A DNA stretch of 64,000 nt from Pirellulales bacterium. Its GTDB lineage: Bacteria; Planctomycetota; Planctomycetia; Pirellulales; JAEUIK01. Both the position numbers and the translations under genes were made by a program. Positions 28,152 to 37,167 of the stretch are shown here, piece by piece. The notes under the pieces were generated by a model. That model saw only the letters and a program-made list of their open reading frames with translations. It did no database searches and was not told the origin of the DNA. Positions within the stretch are counted from its first letter, which is position 1, and each line of letters opens with the position of its first letter. Location: assembly GCA_019636335.1 (NCBI GenBank), contig JAHBXR010000012.1:62001-126000 (forward strand), in the 5' to 3' direction.

Positions 28152-28916
28152 GTGCAGATCCTGCTTACGAACGACGACGGCATCTATGCTCCTGGACTGG
28201 CCGCCATGGAACGCGAGCTTCAAGCCTTGGGAGACGTGGCCGTGGTGGCGCCGGCCAAGGAGCAGAGTGGCGTCAGTCATTCGATCACGTTCCTTAGCCC
28301 GCTGATTGCCCAGGAGATCTTCGACGGCGATCGACGGCGCGGTTGGGCCGTCGAGGGGAGTCCCGCCGATTGCGTGAAGCTCGGCGTCTTCGAGTTCTGC
28401 CCCCGCCGGCCCGATCTGGTGGTGAGCGGCATCAACTCGGGGCTGAACGCCGGCATCAATGTGCTCTATTCCGGCACGGTGGCGGCCGCGATCGAGGGGG
28501 CCTTCTTCGAGATTACGAGCGTCGCCGTATCGCTCGAATTCGATGCGCATAGCGACTACGCCAGGGCCGCTCGACTGGCACGGCAGGTGATCGAGCAAGT
28601 CCTGCACCAAAAGGGGACCACGCCGCAACTCTACAATCTCAACATTCCACAGCAGGCGCTGCACGAAAAGCCCGAGCTGCGCATCGTGCCGATGGCCGTG
28701 GCGCGATATGGTGAGGACTACGAGAAGCGTGTCGATCCTCGCGGGCGGAATTACTACTGGGCAACCTCCGAACCCCCCCCGCCGCCGAGCGAAGGCGAGA
28801 CCGATCTTTCGGCCGTGACCAAGGGGTACATGACCCTTACGCCGCTCGACTTCGACTTGACGAAGCGCTCGGTGCTCGGGCAGATGTCCGACTGGCGTTT
28901 TCAACTGGAGAAGTAG
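28152..28916 (+). CDS. surE: 5'/3'-nucleotidase SurE
   Basis: The 254-residue metal-dependent phosphatase hydrolyses nucleoside 5'- and 3'-monophosphates. It starts [15 protein letters not shown] with the NDDG metal-binding motif at residues 7-10, followed by [16 protein letters not shown] and [19 protein letters not shown], which are SurE signatures. The C-terminal part ([15 protein letters not shown]) is typical. The start is a GTG at 28152. AAAGGAG lies 27 bases upstream, unusually far, with a 5-bp hairpin (CGCCG / CGGCG, 28128-28142) between. The lipoprotein gene follows after 2 bases, so they form an operon. Confidence 0.93.
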   Translation: MQILLTNDDGIYAPGLAAMERELQALGDVAVVAPAKEQSGVSHSITFLSPLIAQEIFDGDRRRGWAVEGSPADCVKLGVFEFCPRRPDLVVSGINSGLNAGINVLYSGTVAAAIEGAFFEITSVAVSLEFDAHSDYARAARLARQVIEQVLHQKGTTPQLYNLNIPQQALHEKPELRIVPMAVARYGEDYEKRVDPRGRNYYWATSEPPPPPSEGETDLSAVTKGYMTLTPLDFDLTKRSVLGQMSDWRFQLEK

Positions 28917-28918
28917 CC

Positions 28919-29380
28919 ATGAAGTGCGCGACTCGACTTGTGTGGGGCGTGGTGTTGGGGGCGTTCGTGGGTTGCGAACCGGCGCCGAAGTCCGCCGACA
29001 CCCCACCGCCAGATCCGCAGGTCGCCCCCGCGGCCGAACCGGCGGCCGTCCTGCCCGCAGCCCCCGCTGAGCCCGTCGAAATGGTGCAAGAGAAAGCGGA
29101 AGTCGGTGTCGGCGCGAAGGGAAATGAGCTGGAAGAAGGACTGATTTCCACTCCGGTGAAGGCCTATTTCCGTGCTCAGGAGCAGGTGGCCTTCAACATT
29201 CAGATTCCATCGACCATGCAGCTCTACAAAGCGACGAATGGCCAGGCTCCGCAGTCGCACGAAGAGTTCATGCAAAAGATCATCAAGGAAGGAATGATCA
29301 AGCTGCCGGAGTTGCCCGAAGGTCATCAATACATCTATGACCCACGGACCGAGCAACTCATGGTCGAACATCCGCAATAG
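28919..29380 (+). CDS. Proline-rich lipoprotein, unknown function
   Basis: The 153-residue protein has a signal peptide ending in FVGC (residue 19 lipobox Cys), so it is probably lipid-anchored. A Pro/Ala-rich linker covers about residues 20-60. The C-terminal domain (residues 70-153) reads like a short globular unit with FMQKIIKEGMIKLPELPEGH and YIYDPRTEQLMVEHP. I do not know a family name. It starts 2 bases after the surE stop codon, so translation is likely coupled, but a functional link to nucleotidase activity is only inferred from position. Confidence 0.75.
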   Translation: MKCATRLVWGVVLGAFVGCEPAPKSADTPPPDPQVAPAAEPAAVLPAAPAEPVEMVQEKAEVGVGAKGNELEEGLISTPVKAYFRAQEQVAFNIQIPSTMQLYKATNGQAPQSHEEFMQKIIKEGMIKLPELPEGHQYIYDPRTEQLMVEHPQ

Positions 29381-29595
29381 GAGACCGAGGAGGCGGAAAT
29401 CGCGGGGATTGGCCTGCTATAACCGGCACGAGCGGTTGCGTGCGGGCTGAAAATGTACCCCGCCGGTACAGAAAGCGTTTGCACCACGCGGCGCCCAATT
29501 ACCATGGAACTCGTGATTCGCGCAGGTGCGTGAAATCGCGACCGTCCCCTCGTCGCCGCCTCGTTCGAGGCCCCCCCAGCTCCCCAGGGTGCCGC

Positions 29596-29916
29596 ATGAA
29601 GATCAAGTCGTTCGCCGTTACGTTCCTGCTGCTGTTGGCAACGACACCTGTTGCCAGGGCCGCGCCCCCCGGATGCCCGCCGGGCACCAGTCGGCCGTCG
29701 TGGGTCTTCGATCAATCGTACTACAGCCACGATCCAGTCCACCCGGTCCACGTCGGGGGACGCGCGACCGCCGGCGGGCCGTTGTTCAGCCGGCCGCAGG
29801 GGGGCTACTACAGTGGCGGCTTTCGCCAGGTGCGCAGCCGCATCCAGATCGGCGGTATGACCTTCGATCAGTTGAACCTGTGGGAATCGTGGGGCCAGCA
29901 GGGCTCGCAGTTCTAG
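29596..29916 (+). CDS. Small exported protein, unknown function
   Basis: The 106-residue protein starts MKIKSFAVTFLLLLATTPVARA, a clear signal peptide with an ARA-A cleavage site. The mature part is rich in Gly, Pro, Tyr and Ser (for example GGYYSGGFRQVRSRIQIGG) with two cysteines or fewer. The ATG at 29596 is chosen for its signal peptide; the frame is open to 29440. No family recognised. It stands alone, with direct repeats downstream. Confidence 0.65.
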   Translation: MKIKSFAVTFLLLLATTPVARAAPPGCPPGTSRPSWVFDQSYYSHDPVHPVHVGGRATAGGPLFSRPQGGYYSGGFRQVRSRIQIGGMTFDQLNLWESWGQQGSQF

Positions 29917-30114
29917 TCTGGCCGCATCAAGCCGCCTGCTAGATCGGTTCTGGCACTCGTTTGCGAAGCCTGACGCCTCGCGGCGTGCGATCGGTAGGCG
30001 ACGTCACCGATCGCACAGACTTTCACTCACATCCGGTCGGCACAACAAACGGGATCGGATGGATCGGTAGGCGACGTCACCGATCGCACAGACTTTCACC
30101 CTGATAGAAATGCG
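29917..30114. repeat. Two copies of a 38-base element with internal palindrome
   Basis: A 38-base sequence (29989-30026) recurs exactly at 30062-30099, in the same orientation, 73 bases apart. Each copy contains an inverted GATCGGT...ACCGATC pair; the first extends to ten bases (TGCGATCGGT / ACCGATCGCA). No gene lies here. The spacer shares part of CATCCGGTCGGCACAACAAAC only once. Confidence 0.85.
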
Positions 30115-30152
30115 AAAAGGCCGCCTCCCACGTCTGGGAGACGGCCTTTTTT
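30115..30152. terminator. Bidirectional terminator after the first PEP-CTERM gene
   Basis: A 15-bp stem with one mismatch and a 4-base loop is flanked by an A-tract on the left (AAAAGG) and a T-tract on the right (TTTTTT). It can end the leftward PEP-CTERM transcript and any rightward transcription from the exported-protein gene. Confidence 0.85.
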
Positions 30153-30189
30153 CGCTGAGCTAGATGGTCTATGTGCCGCTTCGCCGGCT

Positions 30190-31194
30190 CTAGCTCTGGC
30201 GGATGCGTCTGCGAATGACGGGCACCAGGCCCAGGGCGCCGAGACCCAGCAGCACGAACGTGCCTGGCTCGGGCACGTGGGCCGTGTCCGACATGTGATA
30301 CTGCATGCTCAGATTGATCGCTCCGTCGGCGTCTAGCGACAGGCTCGCCATCGCACCGAACGAGTCGAACGTCAGCGTGGTCGAGATGCCGCTCAGCACG
30401 AAGCCACCATTCACGATACCATCGAACGACAGGTTCGCGTCCTTTGGCGAGGTGGGCGAGGCGGTCATCGTACCGGTCAGGGTGAACGGAATCTCGAAAT
30501 CCTGCGTGCCCAAGCCGGTGGTAACGGCGAGCGTGCCACCGAACGCGTCGATCCCGATGTCGAGATTGACCAGACCGCGGAGCACACCAGGGATGGCATA
30601 GGTGCCCCCAGGGCCAAAGGTCACGTTATTTTCGTCCTGGAAGAAATCGACGCGGACAAAGCGGCCACCTACATCGATCTTGATATCACTGTCCGGATCA
30701 AAAAAGCCTGTGGGCGTGGTGAGGGCGTCGAGCACGATCGTGTCGATATAGAATTCGATCGTGTTACCCGTATAACCCGTGACATTGCCGCTTCCATCGA
30801 CCGTCACTCCGCCATTCAGGAGCGTGAGATTGACGTTGCTGATGTCGACCGGCGTCCAGAGGTTGTTCGAATCAAAACGGACCGTGGCAGTCTCAGCACC
30901 GCCCGTCTGATTCACCGAATTGCGGATCGGATTACCCGTGAAATTTGCCGTGACCGTATCGCCCCACAATTTGATGGGATCGGTCTGCGGATTGGGGTTA
31001 CCCGTAAAGAACTTCGAGATCTTGCCGAACATTTCCGTCGTTACCGTACCTTGAGCGGTAGCAGTGTATTTGACGGTGCTGGCCGTTGAACCCACGAAGT
31101 CGAGGTTAACGGGAACCTGGGCAGATTGGACCGAGGCAGCGTTACCGAGGGCGAGCGCAAACGCGAAGAGCGTATAGATATTTTTGTAGCACAT
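30190..31194 (-). CDS. PEP-CTERM exported protein, paralog 1
   Basis: The 334-residue protein has an N-terminal signal peptide (ALALGNAASVQSA) and ends in the PEP-CTERM sorting signal: VPEPGTFVLLGLGALGL then a basic RRR tail. Such proteins are cut at the membrane by an exosortase and often attach to exopolysaccharide. The body is a beta-rich domain with KLWGDTVTANFTGNPIRN shared almost exactly with the neighbour at 31539. No exosortase gene lies in the window, so the processing enzyme is elsewhere. It has its own promoter and terminator. Confidence 0.88.
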   Translation of the reverse strand: MCYKNIYTLFAFALALGNAASVQSAQVPVNLDFVGSTASTVKYTATAQGTVTTEMFGKISKFFTGNPNPQTDPIKLWGDTVTANFTGNPIRNSVNQTGGAETATVRFDSNNLWTPVDISNVNLTLLNGGVTVDGSGNVTGYTGNTIEFYIDTIVLDALTTPTGFFDPDSDIKIDVGGRFVRVDFFQDENNVTFGPGGTYAIPGVLRGLVNLDIGIDAFGGTLAVTTGLGTQDFEIPFTLTGTMTASPTSPKDANLSFDGIVNGGFVLSGISTTLTFDSFGAMASLSLDADGAINLSMQYHMSDTAHVPEPGTFVLLGLGALGLVPVIRRRIRQS

Positions 31195-31233
31195 AGACCA
31201 AGTTTGGCGAAGGTTGAGTGGTGCAAAACCAGC

Positions 31234-31265
31234 GACTCGAAACCGTCAAACCTGTTCTCATTAGC
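31234..31265 (-). promoter_or_regulatory. Leader segment shared by both PEP-CTERM genes
   Basis: On the minus strand GCTAATGAgaacaGGTTTGACGG and flanking bases match 32554-32586 upstream of the second gene, apart from small indels. Gene 1 has about 40 additional bases between this segment and its start codon. It may be a residual copy of duplicated 5' DNA or a conserved leader element. Confidence 0.6.
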
Positions 31266-31324
31266 TACAAAAATTGGCTCCAGATGGGGCCCTGAATTCT
31301 GTGTGCAGGGCATCACTAAAGCTC

Positions 31325-31353
31325 AAAATAGATTGCGCATGTAACCGCGTCAA
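31325..31353 (-). promoter_or_regulatory. Sigma-70-type promoter of PEP-CTERM gene 1
   Basis: Minus strand TTGACG (31353-31348) and TATTTT (31330-31325) are spaced by 17 bases and preceded by a T-tract. The start site would be near 31318, giving a leader of about 125 bases. Confidence 0.6.
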
Positions 31354-31469
31354 TAAAAAAATCTGAGTTTTTTTGAAGGACCGACCAATCAAGGATCGGT
31401 CTGAATGCAAAGCTTGTCATTCCTCGAGGCAGCACCTTTTTGCCTTATGGTCCACAGAAAGAAACAAAA

Positions 31470-31501
31470 AAAGGCCGCCTCCCGTGAAGGAGGCGGCCTT
31501 T
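31470..31501. terminator. Terminator after PEP-CTERM gene 2
   Basis: A perfect 13-bp stem (31470-31482 and 31489-31501) with a 6-base loop is followed by seven T on the minus strand (31470 to 31464 region). It ends the leftward transcript of the second PEP-CTERM gene. Confidence 0.85.
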
Positions 31502-31538
31502 CGCATTCCGTTTGAAGTCTATGTACTTTCAGACATGC

Positions 31539-32546
31539 CTAGTTCTTGCGAAACCGGCGACGGACGAAGGGCACGAGGCCGATCGCACCAAGTCCAAGGA
31601 GCACAAAGGTACCCGGCTCGGGGACGTGAGCCGTGTCGAACATGTTGTATTCCATGCTCAGATCGATCGCACCCAACGCGTCGAGCGAAATACTCGCCTG
31701 GGCACCGAACGAGTCGAACGTCAGCGTGGTCGAAATACCACTGAGGACGAACGCACCACTAACGATACCGTTGAAGTATAGGTCGGCGTCCGTCGAGTCC
31801 GTATTGAAGGCAGCCAACGTACCGGTCAAGGTGAACGGCGTCTCGAATTCCTGGGTACCAATACCTGTCGAAACGGCCAGCGTACCACCGAAGGCGTCGA
31901 TGCCGATGTCGAGGTTCACCAAACCACGCAGGGTACCTTCGATCGCATAGCTACCATCGGGATTGATCGTCTGGCCATTCGCGCCTTGGAAGAAATCGAC
32001 GCGAACAAAGCGGCCACCTACGTCGATCTTGATGTTATTGTCGGGGAAGAAGAAGTCAGGTGGCGTCGTTTGGGCATCAAGGGTGATCGTGTCAATCCAG
32101 AACTCGATCGTGTTACCCGTGTAGCCAATCACCTCATCGTCGCCATTCAAGATGACACCACCATCGAGCAGCGTCAGGTTGACATCACTGATATCGATCG
32201 GGGTCCAAAGGTTCGAGCCGTCGAAGTTAATCACGGCCGTTTCAGCACCACCGGTCTCGTTCACGGGGTTGCGAATCGGATTGCCAGAGAAGCTGGCGGT
32301 CACCGTGTCTCCCCACAGCTTGATGGGGTCGGTCTGGGGGTTCGGGTCGCCGGTGAAGAACTTCGACACCTTGCCGAACATCATCGTGGTGACAGTACCA
32401 TCAGCCGTGGCAGAAAAGTCAATCTGATTCGGGCTGAAGCTACTAGAGAAGTCGAGCTCCACGGGTACCGGAGCACCGTGAGCCATCGTGCCAACGCTCA
32501 AAAATAGCGCGGCGATACCGAGAACGGTAAGAATTCTGTGATACAT
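31539..32546 (-). CDS. PEP-CTERM exported protein, paralog 2
   Basis: The 335-residue protein is a close paralog of the gene at 30190, sharing KLWGDTVTASFSGNPIRN, DVGGRFVRVDFFQ and the C-terminal VPEPGTFVLLGLGAIGL plus basic tail. A signal peptide (ILTVLGIAALFLSVGTMAHG) precedes a beta-rich body. Export and exosortase processing are as for its twin. The ATG at 32546 has GGAG 9 bases upstream; an ATG six bases earlier fits less well. The shared leader and 15-base upstream motif show that promoter and gene were duplicated together. Confidence 0.88.
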   Translation of the reverse strand: MYHRILTVLGIAALFLSVGTMAHGAPVPVELDFSSSFSPNQIDFSATADGTVTTMMFGKVSKFFTGDPNPQTDPIKLWGDTVTASFSGNPIRNPVNETGGAETAVINFDGSNLWTPIDISDVNLTLLDGGVILNGDDEVIGYTGNTIEFWIDTITLDAQTTPPDFFFPDNNIKIDVGGRFVRVDFFQGANGQTINPDGSYAIEGTLRGLVNLDIGIDAFGGTLAVSTGIGTQEFETPFTLTGTLAAFNTDSTDADLYFNGIVSGAFVLSGISTTLTFDSFGAQASISLDALGAIDLSMEYNMFDTAHVPEPGTFVLLGLGAIGLVPFVRRRFRKN

Positions 32547-33415
32547 GGACATAGACTCCAAAACGTCAAACTTGCTCTTCATTAGCAAATTGCGAAGGGA
32601 CCTGTAGGACTTTGAACGACGTAAAACCTCGCCCGCAGGCGAGAACTACTTCAAAAGCGGCCTTACCAAAGGCCTCAGTGTGCTCTTACTCACAAAAGAC
32701 CACACTCCATCCATACACTCGTCAAAGGTGGTGCAACTTCCCCCTTTCCTCGCTTCTCGCTGTTGCGCCCCGAGCACATGTCGCGAAAAGATTGCAGCCT
32801 ATAGGGGCCCTCCCCAGCCGCTACGGCAGTCTCGAAGCTAAAATAGCGACCCCTGCCAATCGTGTCAAACAAAAAATCCCTACTTTCCGAAAATCGGAAA
32901 TTATTCGTCCTCGACAGCCCAACTGCAGGTGCCTGACGATATCTAAGGACTCCTTTTCCGACTTGCAATGCCGGTCACCCGGACTTTGCAGCCTATGGCG
33001 AATGTGACTCGGATTCACTTTAGCCAGGACTTTCCCTGAGTCAATAAAAAAATCGCCAGCGAATCCGGTTTTTGTACTCCCATAGGCTCCCTAAATGAGA
33101 AGCCCCCGAAAAGAAGCTCCTTACCTCAAGGGCGATTCCAGGAGCTAGCCAGCGCCTGTCCGCAGATTCCAACCGTTGATTGGCCGCCACGCCTGGCTAG
33201 ACTTGAATTCTGGAAGCACGCTGGCCGACTGCTGCGACGGCGCTGCCCTTTTCTTCTCTTGGCTTCTTGCTTGCGGCCCTTGTCTAGACCGTGCAAGCTC
33301 GGGCTGGCTAGGGGTGCCAGCATGCCCGCAGAGCGACAACGCCTGGCCGGAAGATGGTCCAGTTCCTGGGGCGTACATTCACTCGGTCACCCAAATTCAT
33401 CGTCGATCTTTGTCC
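32547..33415. other. Gene-free stretch with PEP-CTERM upstream DNA
   Basis: About 870 bases. It contains the shared leader (32554-32586) and GTCAATAAAAAAATC (33040-33054), identical to 31349-31363 near the promoter of paralog 1. Minus-strand TTGACT (33044-33039) with TAAAGT 16 bases on is a weaker promoter for paralog 2, implying a leader of nearly 500 bases. Frames here are short and have no signature. The first part has lower GC content than the surroundings. Confidence 0.4.
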
Positions 33416-35527
33416 ATGAGCATACCCGTCGCTGAAACACTGCCTGCTCCTGTCCTACAGGAAGTGCCCGCGGCGCATCCCTTTCCCACCAGGCTCGTGG
33501 CGGTGGGGTTGGTGCTGGTGACGTTGGTGGTTTTCGGCCGCATGGTCGTCAATCGGCACGGCTTCGTGATGTTCGACGATCACGCGTACGTTTTCGAGAA
33601 CGACAATGTCGCGAGCGGACTGACGATCGTGGGCCTGGGGCACGCGTTCACCGATGTGGTGGCCGCGAACTGGCATCCTCTCACGATCATCTCTCACATG
33701 GTCGACGTGCAGATCTTTGGCGTCGATAACGTGTGGGGACACCATTTCGTCACGCTCTTGATTCATTGTGCCAACACGGTCCTGTTGTTTCTCATCTTGC
33801 GCCGCATGACGAAGGCCGACTGGCCCAGCGCGCTCGTCGCTGCGCTCTTTGCCTGGCATCCGTTGCACGTGGAGAGTGTCGCCTGGCTTTCCGAGCGGAA
33901 GGATGTTTTGAGCACGTTTTTCTGGCTGTTGACGATGTGGGCGTACGTATCGTACGTCGCCGCGCCATCTTGGCGCCGCTACCTGGTGGTGATGGTCTGG
34001 TTATCGCTGGGGCTTTTATCGAAGCCCATGGTGGTCACCTTGCCGTTCGCGCTGATGCTACTCGATTTCTGGCCCTTGGGGCGCATCTCGTTCCAGCAGG
34101 GGACATGGGGCGAGGTTCGCCGTCGAGCCTGGCAATTGTTTGCCGAGAAGATCCCGATGCTCGTCGTCGTTGCCATCTTCTGTGTCGTCACGCTCTGGGC
34201 GCAGAACGCACAAAAGGCAGTCGTGTCGATGGACCTGGTGTCCGCGGACGTGCGCGTCATCAATGTCCTGATGTCCTACAACCAGTACGTGGCGAAGACC
34301 CTTAAGCCTTACCCGCTGGCGGTGCCTTACGTGCTCTCGGCACGCAAGATGAACTGGACGCTAGCCTCGTTGAGCGCCATCGGTCTTGTCGTCGTTACGG
34401 GGCTGATTCTATTGGCTTCGCGCAAACGCCCTTATCTCATCGTGGGTTGGCTCTGGTATCTCGGCACATTGGTGCCCGTGGTCGGTTTCGTACAAGTGGG
34501 CTATCAGTCGATGGCCGATCGCTATTCCTATATTCCACTGATCGGCCTGTTTATGATGGTGGCCTATTACCTGCCCGAACTGGCGGCCTGGGGCGAGTTG
34601 ACACGACGGCGCATCGTGGCGACCAGCCTGGTTATTTTAGCCGTGCTGGCGGTGCTTTCTTTTCGCCAGGTTGGCCTCTGGCAAGATACGATCACGCTGT
34701 TCACGCACTCGCAATGGCATACGCAGCGCAATCACGTGGCGCACGTGGGGCTTGGCACGGGGTTCGCCGAACAGAAACGCTACGAGGAGGCGCTCGAGCA
34801 ATTCGAAATTGCTATCGAAATTGCTCCCCGCAATGCCGGTGCCCACTTCAATCGGGGGCACGCCTTATCGTTGTTGGGACGCCCCGAGGAGGCCGGAAAT
34901 GAGTTTCTGCTGGCCAAGGCCTTGGGGCACGCCGAGCATACGTGCTTGTTCAACCTGGGCGTCACCTATATGGATCGCGGGGAATATGAAGTCGCGATTG
35001 AATTGGCGAAAGAGGCGGTGAAGATTCGCCCGATCAAGTCCTCGTCGAAATTGCTCGCCATTTGTGAAGAGAAGCGGGGCAATGACGCCGAGGCGGCCAA
35101 GTGGTACGAGCAGGCGATTGTGGTCTATCCGCACGACTTTCTGCTGCGATCGCGCTTGATTTTCATCTATGCCGCCAGCCCCGACGATCAGGCGCGTAAC
35201 GGCAAACTCGCCAAGTATCTGGCAGATGATCTGGTGCAGTGGTTTGTAAGCCTCGGCCAGTCGCCGAATCCCGTCGTCCTCTCCGCGCAGGCAGCGGCTT
35301 ACGCCGAATGTGGTGAATTCCAACGCGCGGAGTCGATCGCCAAGGCGGCGCTTGCCATTTCCGAAGCCATGGCGGCCGAGGGGCGCGTCGACGCTCTTCC
35401 GCTCGTGCGGAAGATCGAGCGGCAAATCGAGTGCTATCGCAAGAAAGAGCCCTACCGCAAGATTCCCGGCGACGTCGAAGCGACCAGCGAATCGAACGAC
35501 GGCCAACCGGGCCTGGGCGTCAAGTAA
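33416..35527 (+). CDS. TMTC-like membrane protein with TPR domain, paralog A
   Basis: The 703-residue protein has about eleven membrane segments in its first 470 residues and tetratricopeptide repeats at about 475-620 (RYEEALEQFEIAIEIAPRNA). The first outer loop has FDDHAYVFEND and the second part ANWHPLTIISHMVDVQIFG, both conserved in the paralog at 38808. This architecture is that of GT-C glycosyltransferases of the TMTC/DUF1736-like type, which use polyprenyl-phosphate sugars; activity is inferred. The ATG at 33416 gives a short cytoplasmic tail before the first segment. The frame is open upstream to 33176 without similarity. Pyruvate kinase is convergent downstream. Confidence 0.8.
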   Translation: MSIPVAETLPAPVLQEVPAAHPFPTRLVAVGLVLVTLVVFGRMVVNRHGFVMFDDHAYVFENDNVASGLTIVGLGHAFTDVVAANWHPLTIISHMVDVQIFGVDNVWGHHFVTLLIHCANTVLLFLILRRMTKADWPSALVAALFAWHPLHVESVAWLSERKDVLSTFFWLLTMWAYVSYVAAPSWRRYLVVMVWLSLGLLSKPMVVTLPFALMLLDFWPLGRISFQQGTWGEVRRRAWQLFAEKIPMLVVVAIFCVVTLWAQNAQKAVVSMDLVSADVRVINVLMSYNQYVAKTLKPYPLAVPYVLSARKMNWTLASLSAIGLVVVTGLILLASRKRPYLIVGWLWYLGTLVPVVGFVQVGYQSMADRYSYIPLIGLFMMVAYYLPELAAWGELTRRRIVATSLVILAVLAVLSFRQVGLWQDTITLFTHSQWHTQRNHVAHVGLGTGFAEQKRYEEALEQFEIAIEIAPRNAGAHFNRGHALSLLGRPEEAGNEFLLAKALGHAEHTCLFNLGVTYMDRGEYEVAIELAKEAVKIRPIKSSSKLLAICEEKRGNDAEAAKWYEQAIVVYPHDFLLRSRLIFIYAASPDDQARNGKLAKYLADDLVQWFVSLGQSPNPVVLSAQAAAYAECGEFQRAESIAKAALAISEAMAAEGRVDALPLVRKIERQIECYRKKEPYRKIPGDVEATSESNDGQPGLGVK

Positions 35528-35555
35528 CTCTCCCCACGAGCCCGCGCGACGCTAC

Positions 35556-37022
35556 CTACTCGGCCTGGTGGACCAGCATCAAATTGTGACCGGGGGCACG
35601 CAGCCCCCGTCCGGCGATCAGTACCAGGTAATCGCGCTCGGCAAGCCAGTTTCGCCTCCGCGCCCAGCGTTCGACATAACGGATCAAGGCCGCGCCGGGC
35701 TGATGGGGCGCCCCGGCCACGGGCACTACCCCCCAGAGCAACGTCATCCGGCGCAGGGTGCTGTCGAGATCGCTCACGCCGATCACCCGCACCAGGCTGC
35801 GGCGTTTCGAGACCGCCAGGGCCGTGGCCCCGCTATGACTGGCCACGACCAGCAGCCGTGCGTCGAGCCTTCCGGCGATCAACGTGGCGCCATCCACCAC
35901 CGCTTCCGTGACGGGTCGCACGCCGCGCGCGGCACGTTCACCCGGCGGCAGCGGCCGCAGCAACGGTTCGGTGGCCAGGGCAATACGGGTCATCATCTCG
36001 ACGGCGGCGCGCGGATACAGCCCCACGGCGGTCTCGCCCGAGAGCATGCAGGCATCGGTGCCATCGAGGATGGCGTTCGCCACGTCCGAGGCCTCGGCCC
36101 GCGTGGGACGGCGCGAATGCTGCATGCTGTCGAGCATCTGCGTCGCCGTGATGACCGGCTTCTGGTGGCGGTGGCACACGGCGATGATGCGCTTCTGGGC
36201 GGCGGGGACCGCGGCGACGTCAATTTCGACCCCCAAGTCACCCCGCGCGATCATCACCCCGTCGGCGGCTTCGACGACTTCGTCCAGACACTCGAGCGCC
36301 TCGGGTTTCTCGATCTTGGCGATGATCAGGGCCGATGAACCGTGCGAGCTGAGCAACTCGCGAAGCCCCTCAATATCCTTTGCTGTGCGAACGAAGCTCA
36401 GTCCGACGAAATCGACTCCGGCTTCGGCCGCCCAGGCGGCATCGGCCTCGTCTTCTTCGGTCAGGGCGGGCACCGACAGCTTCACCCCCGGCAGATTCAC
36501 CCCTTGGCGGCTGCGCACCGTACCCGTCTGGGTCACACGGCAGATGGCGGCGTCGGGCTCGCGTCGCTCGACGACCAGGCCCACGGTGCCGTCGGCCAGC
36601 ATCACGCGATCGCCGGGCGACAGCTCGTCGACCAGCCGTTCGTAGGTCGTGACGAAGTCGCCGGGCTGCGTGATCGTGTCGCCGCGGACGAAGCGAAAGA
36701 TCGCCCCTTCGTGGCATTCCACCTCATCGCCGGGGAGTTCGCCGAGCCGAATCTTGGGGCCCGCCAGATCGATCAACACGCCGAGCGGACGATCGAGCGT
36801 GGTTTCCAGATCGCGGATCGCGGCGATGGCCGCGGTGTGTTGCTCGTGCGTGGCATGCGCCATGTTGAGCCGGAAGATATCGGCGCCGGCTTCGACGAGC
36901 TCGGCCAGTTGCGCAGGGCTGCGACAGGCGGGGCCGACGGTGGCGACGATCTTCGTTCTTGCTCGGCCGATTTCGACCGGTTTGGTCGGCGTGAGGGGGG
37001 CTTCTTGCGGGGCGGTTTCCAT
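35556..37022 (-). CDS. pyk: Pyruvate kinase
   Basis: The 488-residue glycolytic enzyme converts phosphoenolpyruvate and ADP to pyruvate and ATP. Motifs: TKIVATVGPACRSPAQL at residues 23-39, LIDLAGPKIRLGEL, LIIAKIEKPEAL with the catalytic Lys (near residue 234) and ITATQMLDSMQHSRRPTRAE. The C-terminal allosteric domain is present (VVASHSGATALAVSKRR). Expected K-dependence and effectors cannot be read. The MET start at 37022 has GGGGGCT-type spacing and no better upstream start. It is convergent with the TMTC-like gene and divergent from the membrane-anchored gene at 37168. Confidence 0.95.
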   Translation of the reverse strand: METAPQEAPLTPTKPVEIGRARTKIVATVGPACRSPAQLAELVEAGADIFRLNMAHATHEQHTAAIAAIRDLETTLDRPLGVLIDLAGPKIRLGELPGDEVECHEGAIFRFVRGDTITQPGDFVTTYERLVDELSPGDRVMLADGTVGLVVERREPDAAICRVTQTGTVRSRQGVNLPGVKLSVPALTEEDEADAAWAAEAGVDFVGLSFVRTAKDIEGLRELLSSHGSSALIIAKIEKPEALECLDEVVEAADGVMIARGDLGVEIDVAAVPAAQKRIIAVCHRHQKPVITATQMLDSMQHSRRPTRAEASDVANAILDGTDACMLSGETAVGLYPRAAVEMMTRIALATEPLLRPLPPGERAARGVRPVTEAVVDGATLIAGRLDARLLVVASHSGATALAVSKRRSLVRVIGVSDLDSTLRRMTLLWGVVPVAGAPHQPGAALIRYVERWARRRNWLAERDYLVLIAGRGLRAPGHNLMLVHQAE

Positions 37023-37167
37023 AGGGGGCTCGCGTCCGTAGGTGAGTTGACGGGCGGGACGAAGGACGGGGAGAATGCCCAGCGTACGGTGGCGCGGACA
37101 AACTCGTTCGACCGGCGTGTGTTGGCGAGCGCACCCTTACGATACCCGCTCGCAAGCAGGGGGGCGA

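Noticed and set aside
29989..30099. Direct repeat as a CRISPR or att pair
   Set aside because: Only two copies, a single spacer, no Cas or integrase gene.
32612..33007. 131-codon frame upstream of the PEP-CTERM pair
   Set aside because: No start context or recognisable pattern; it overlaps the probable leader region of paralog 2.
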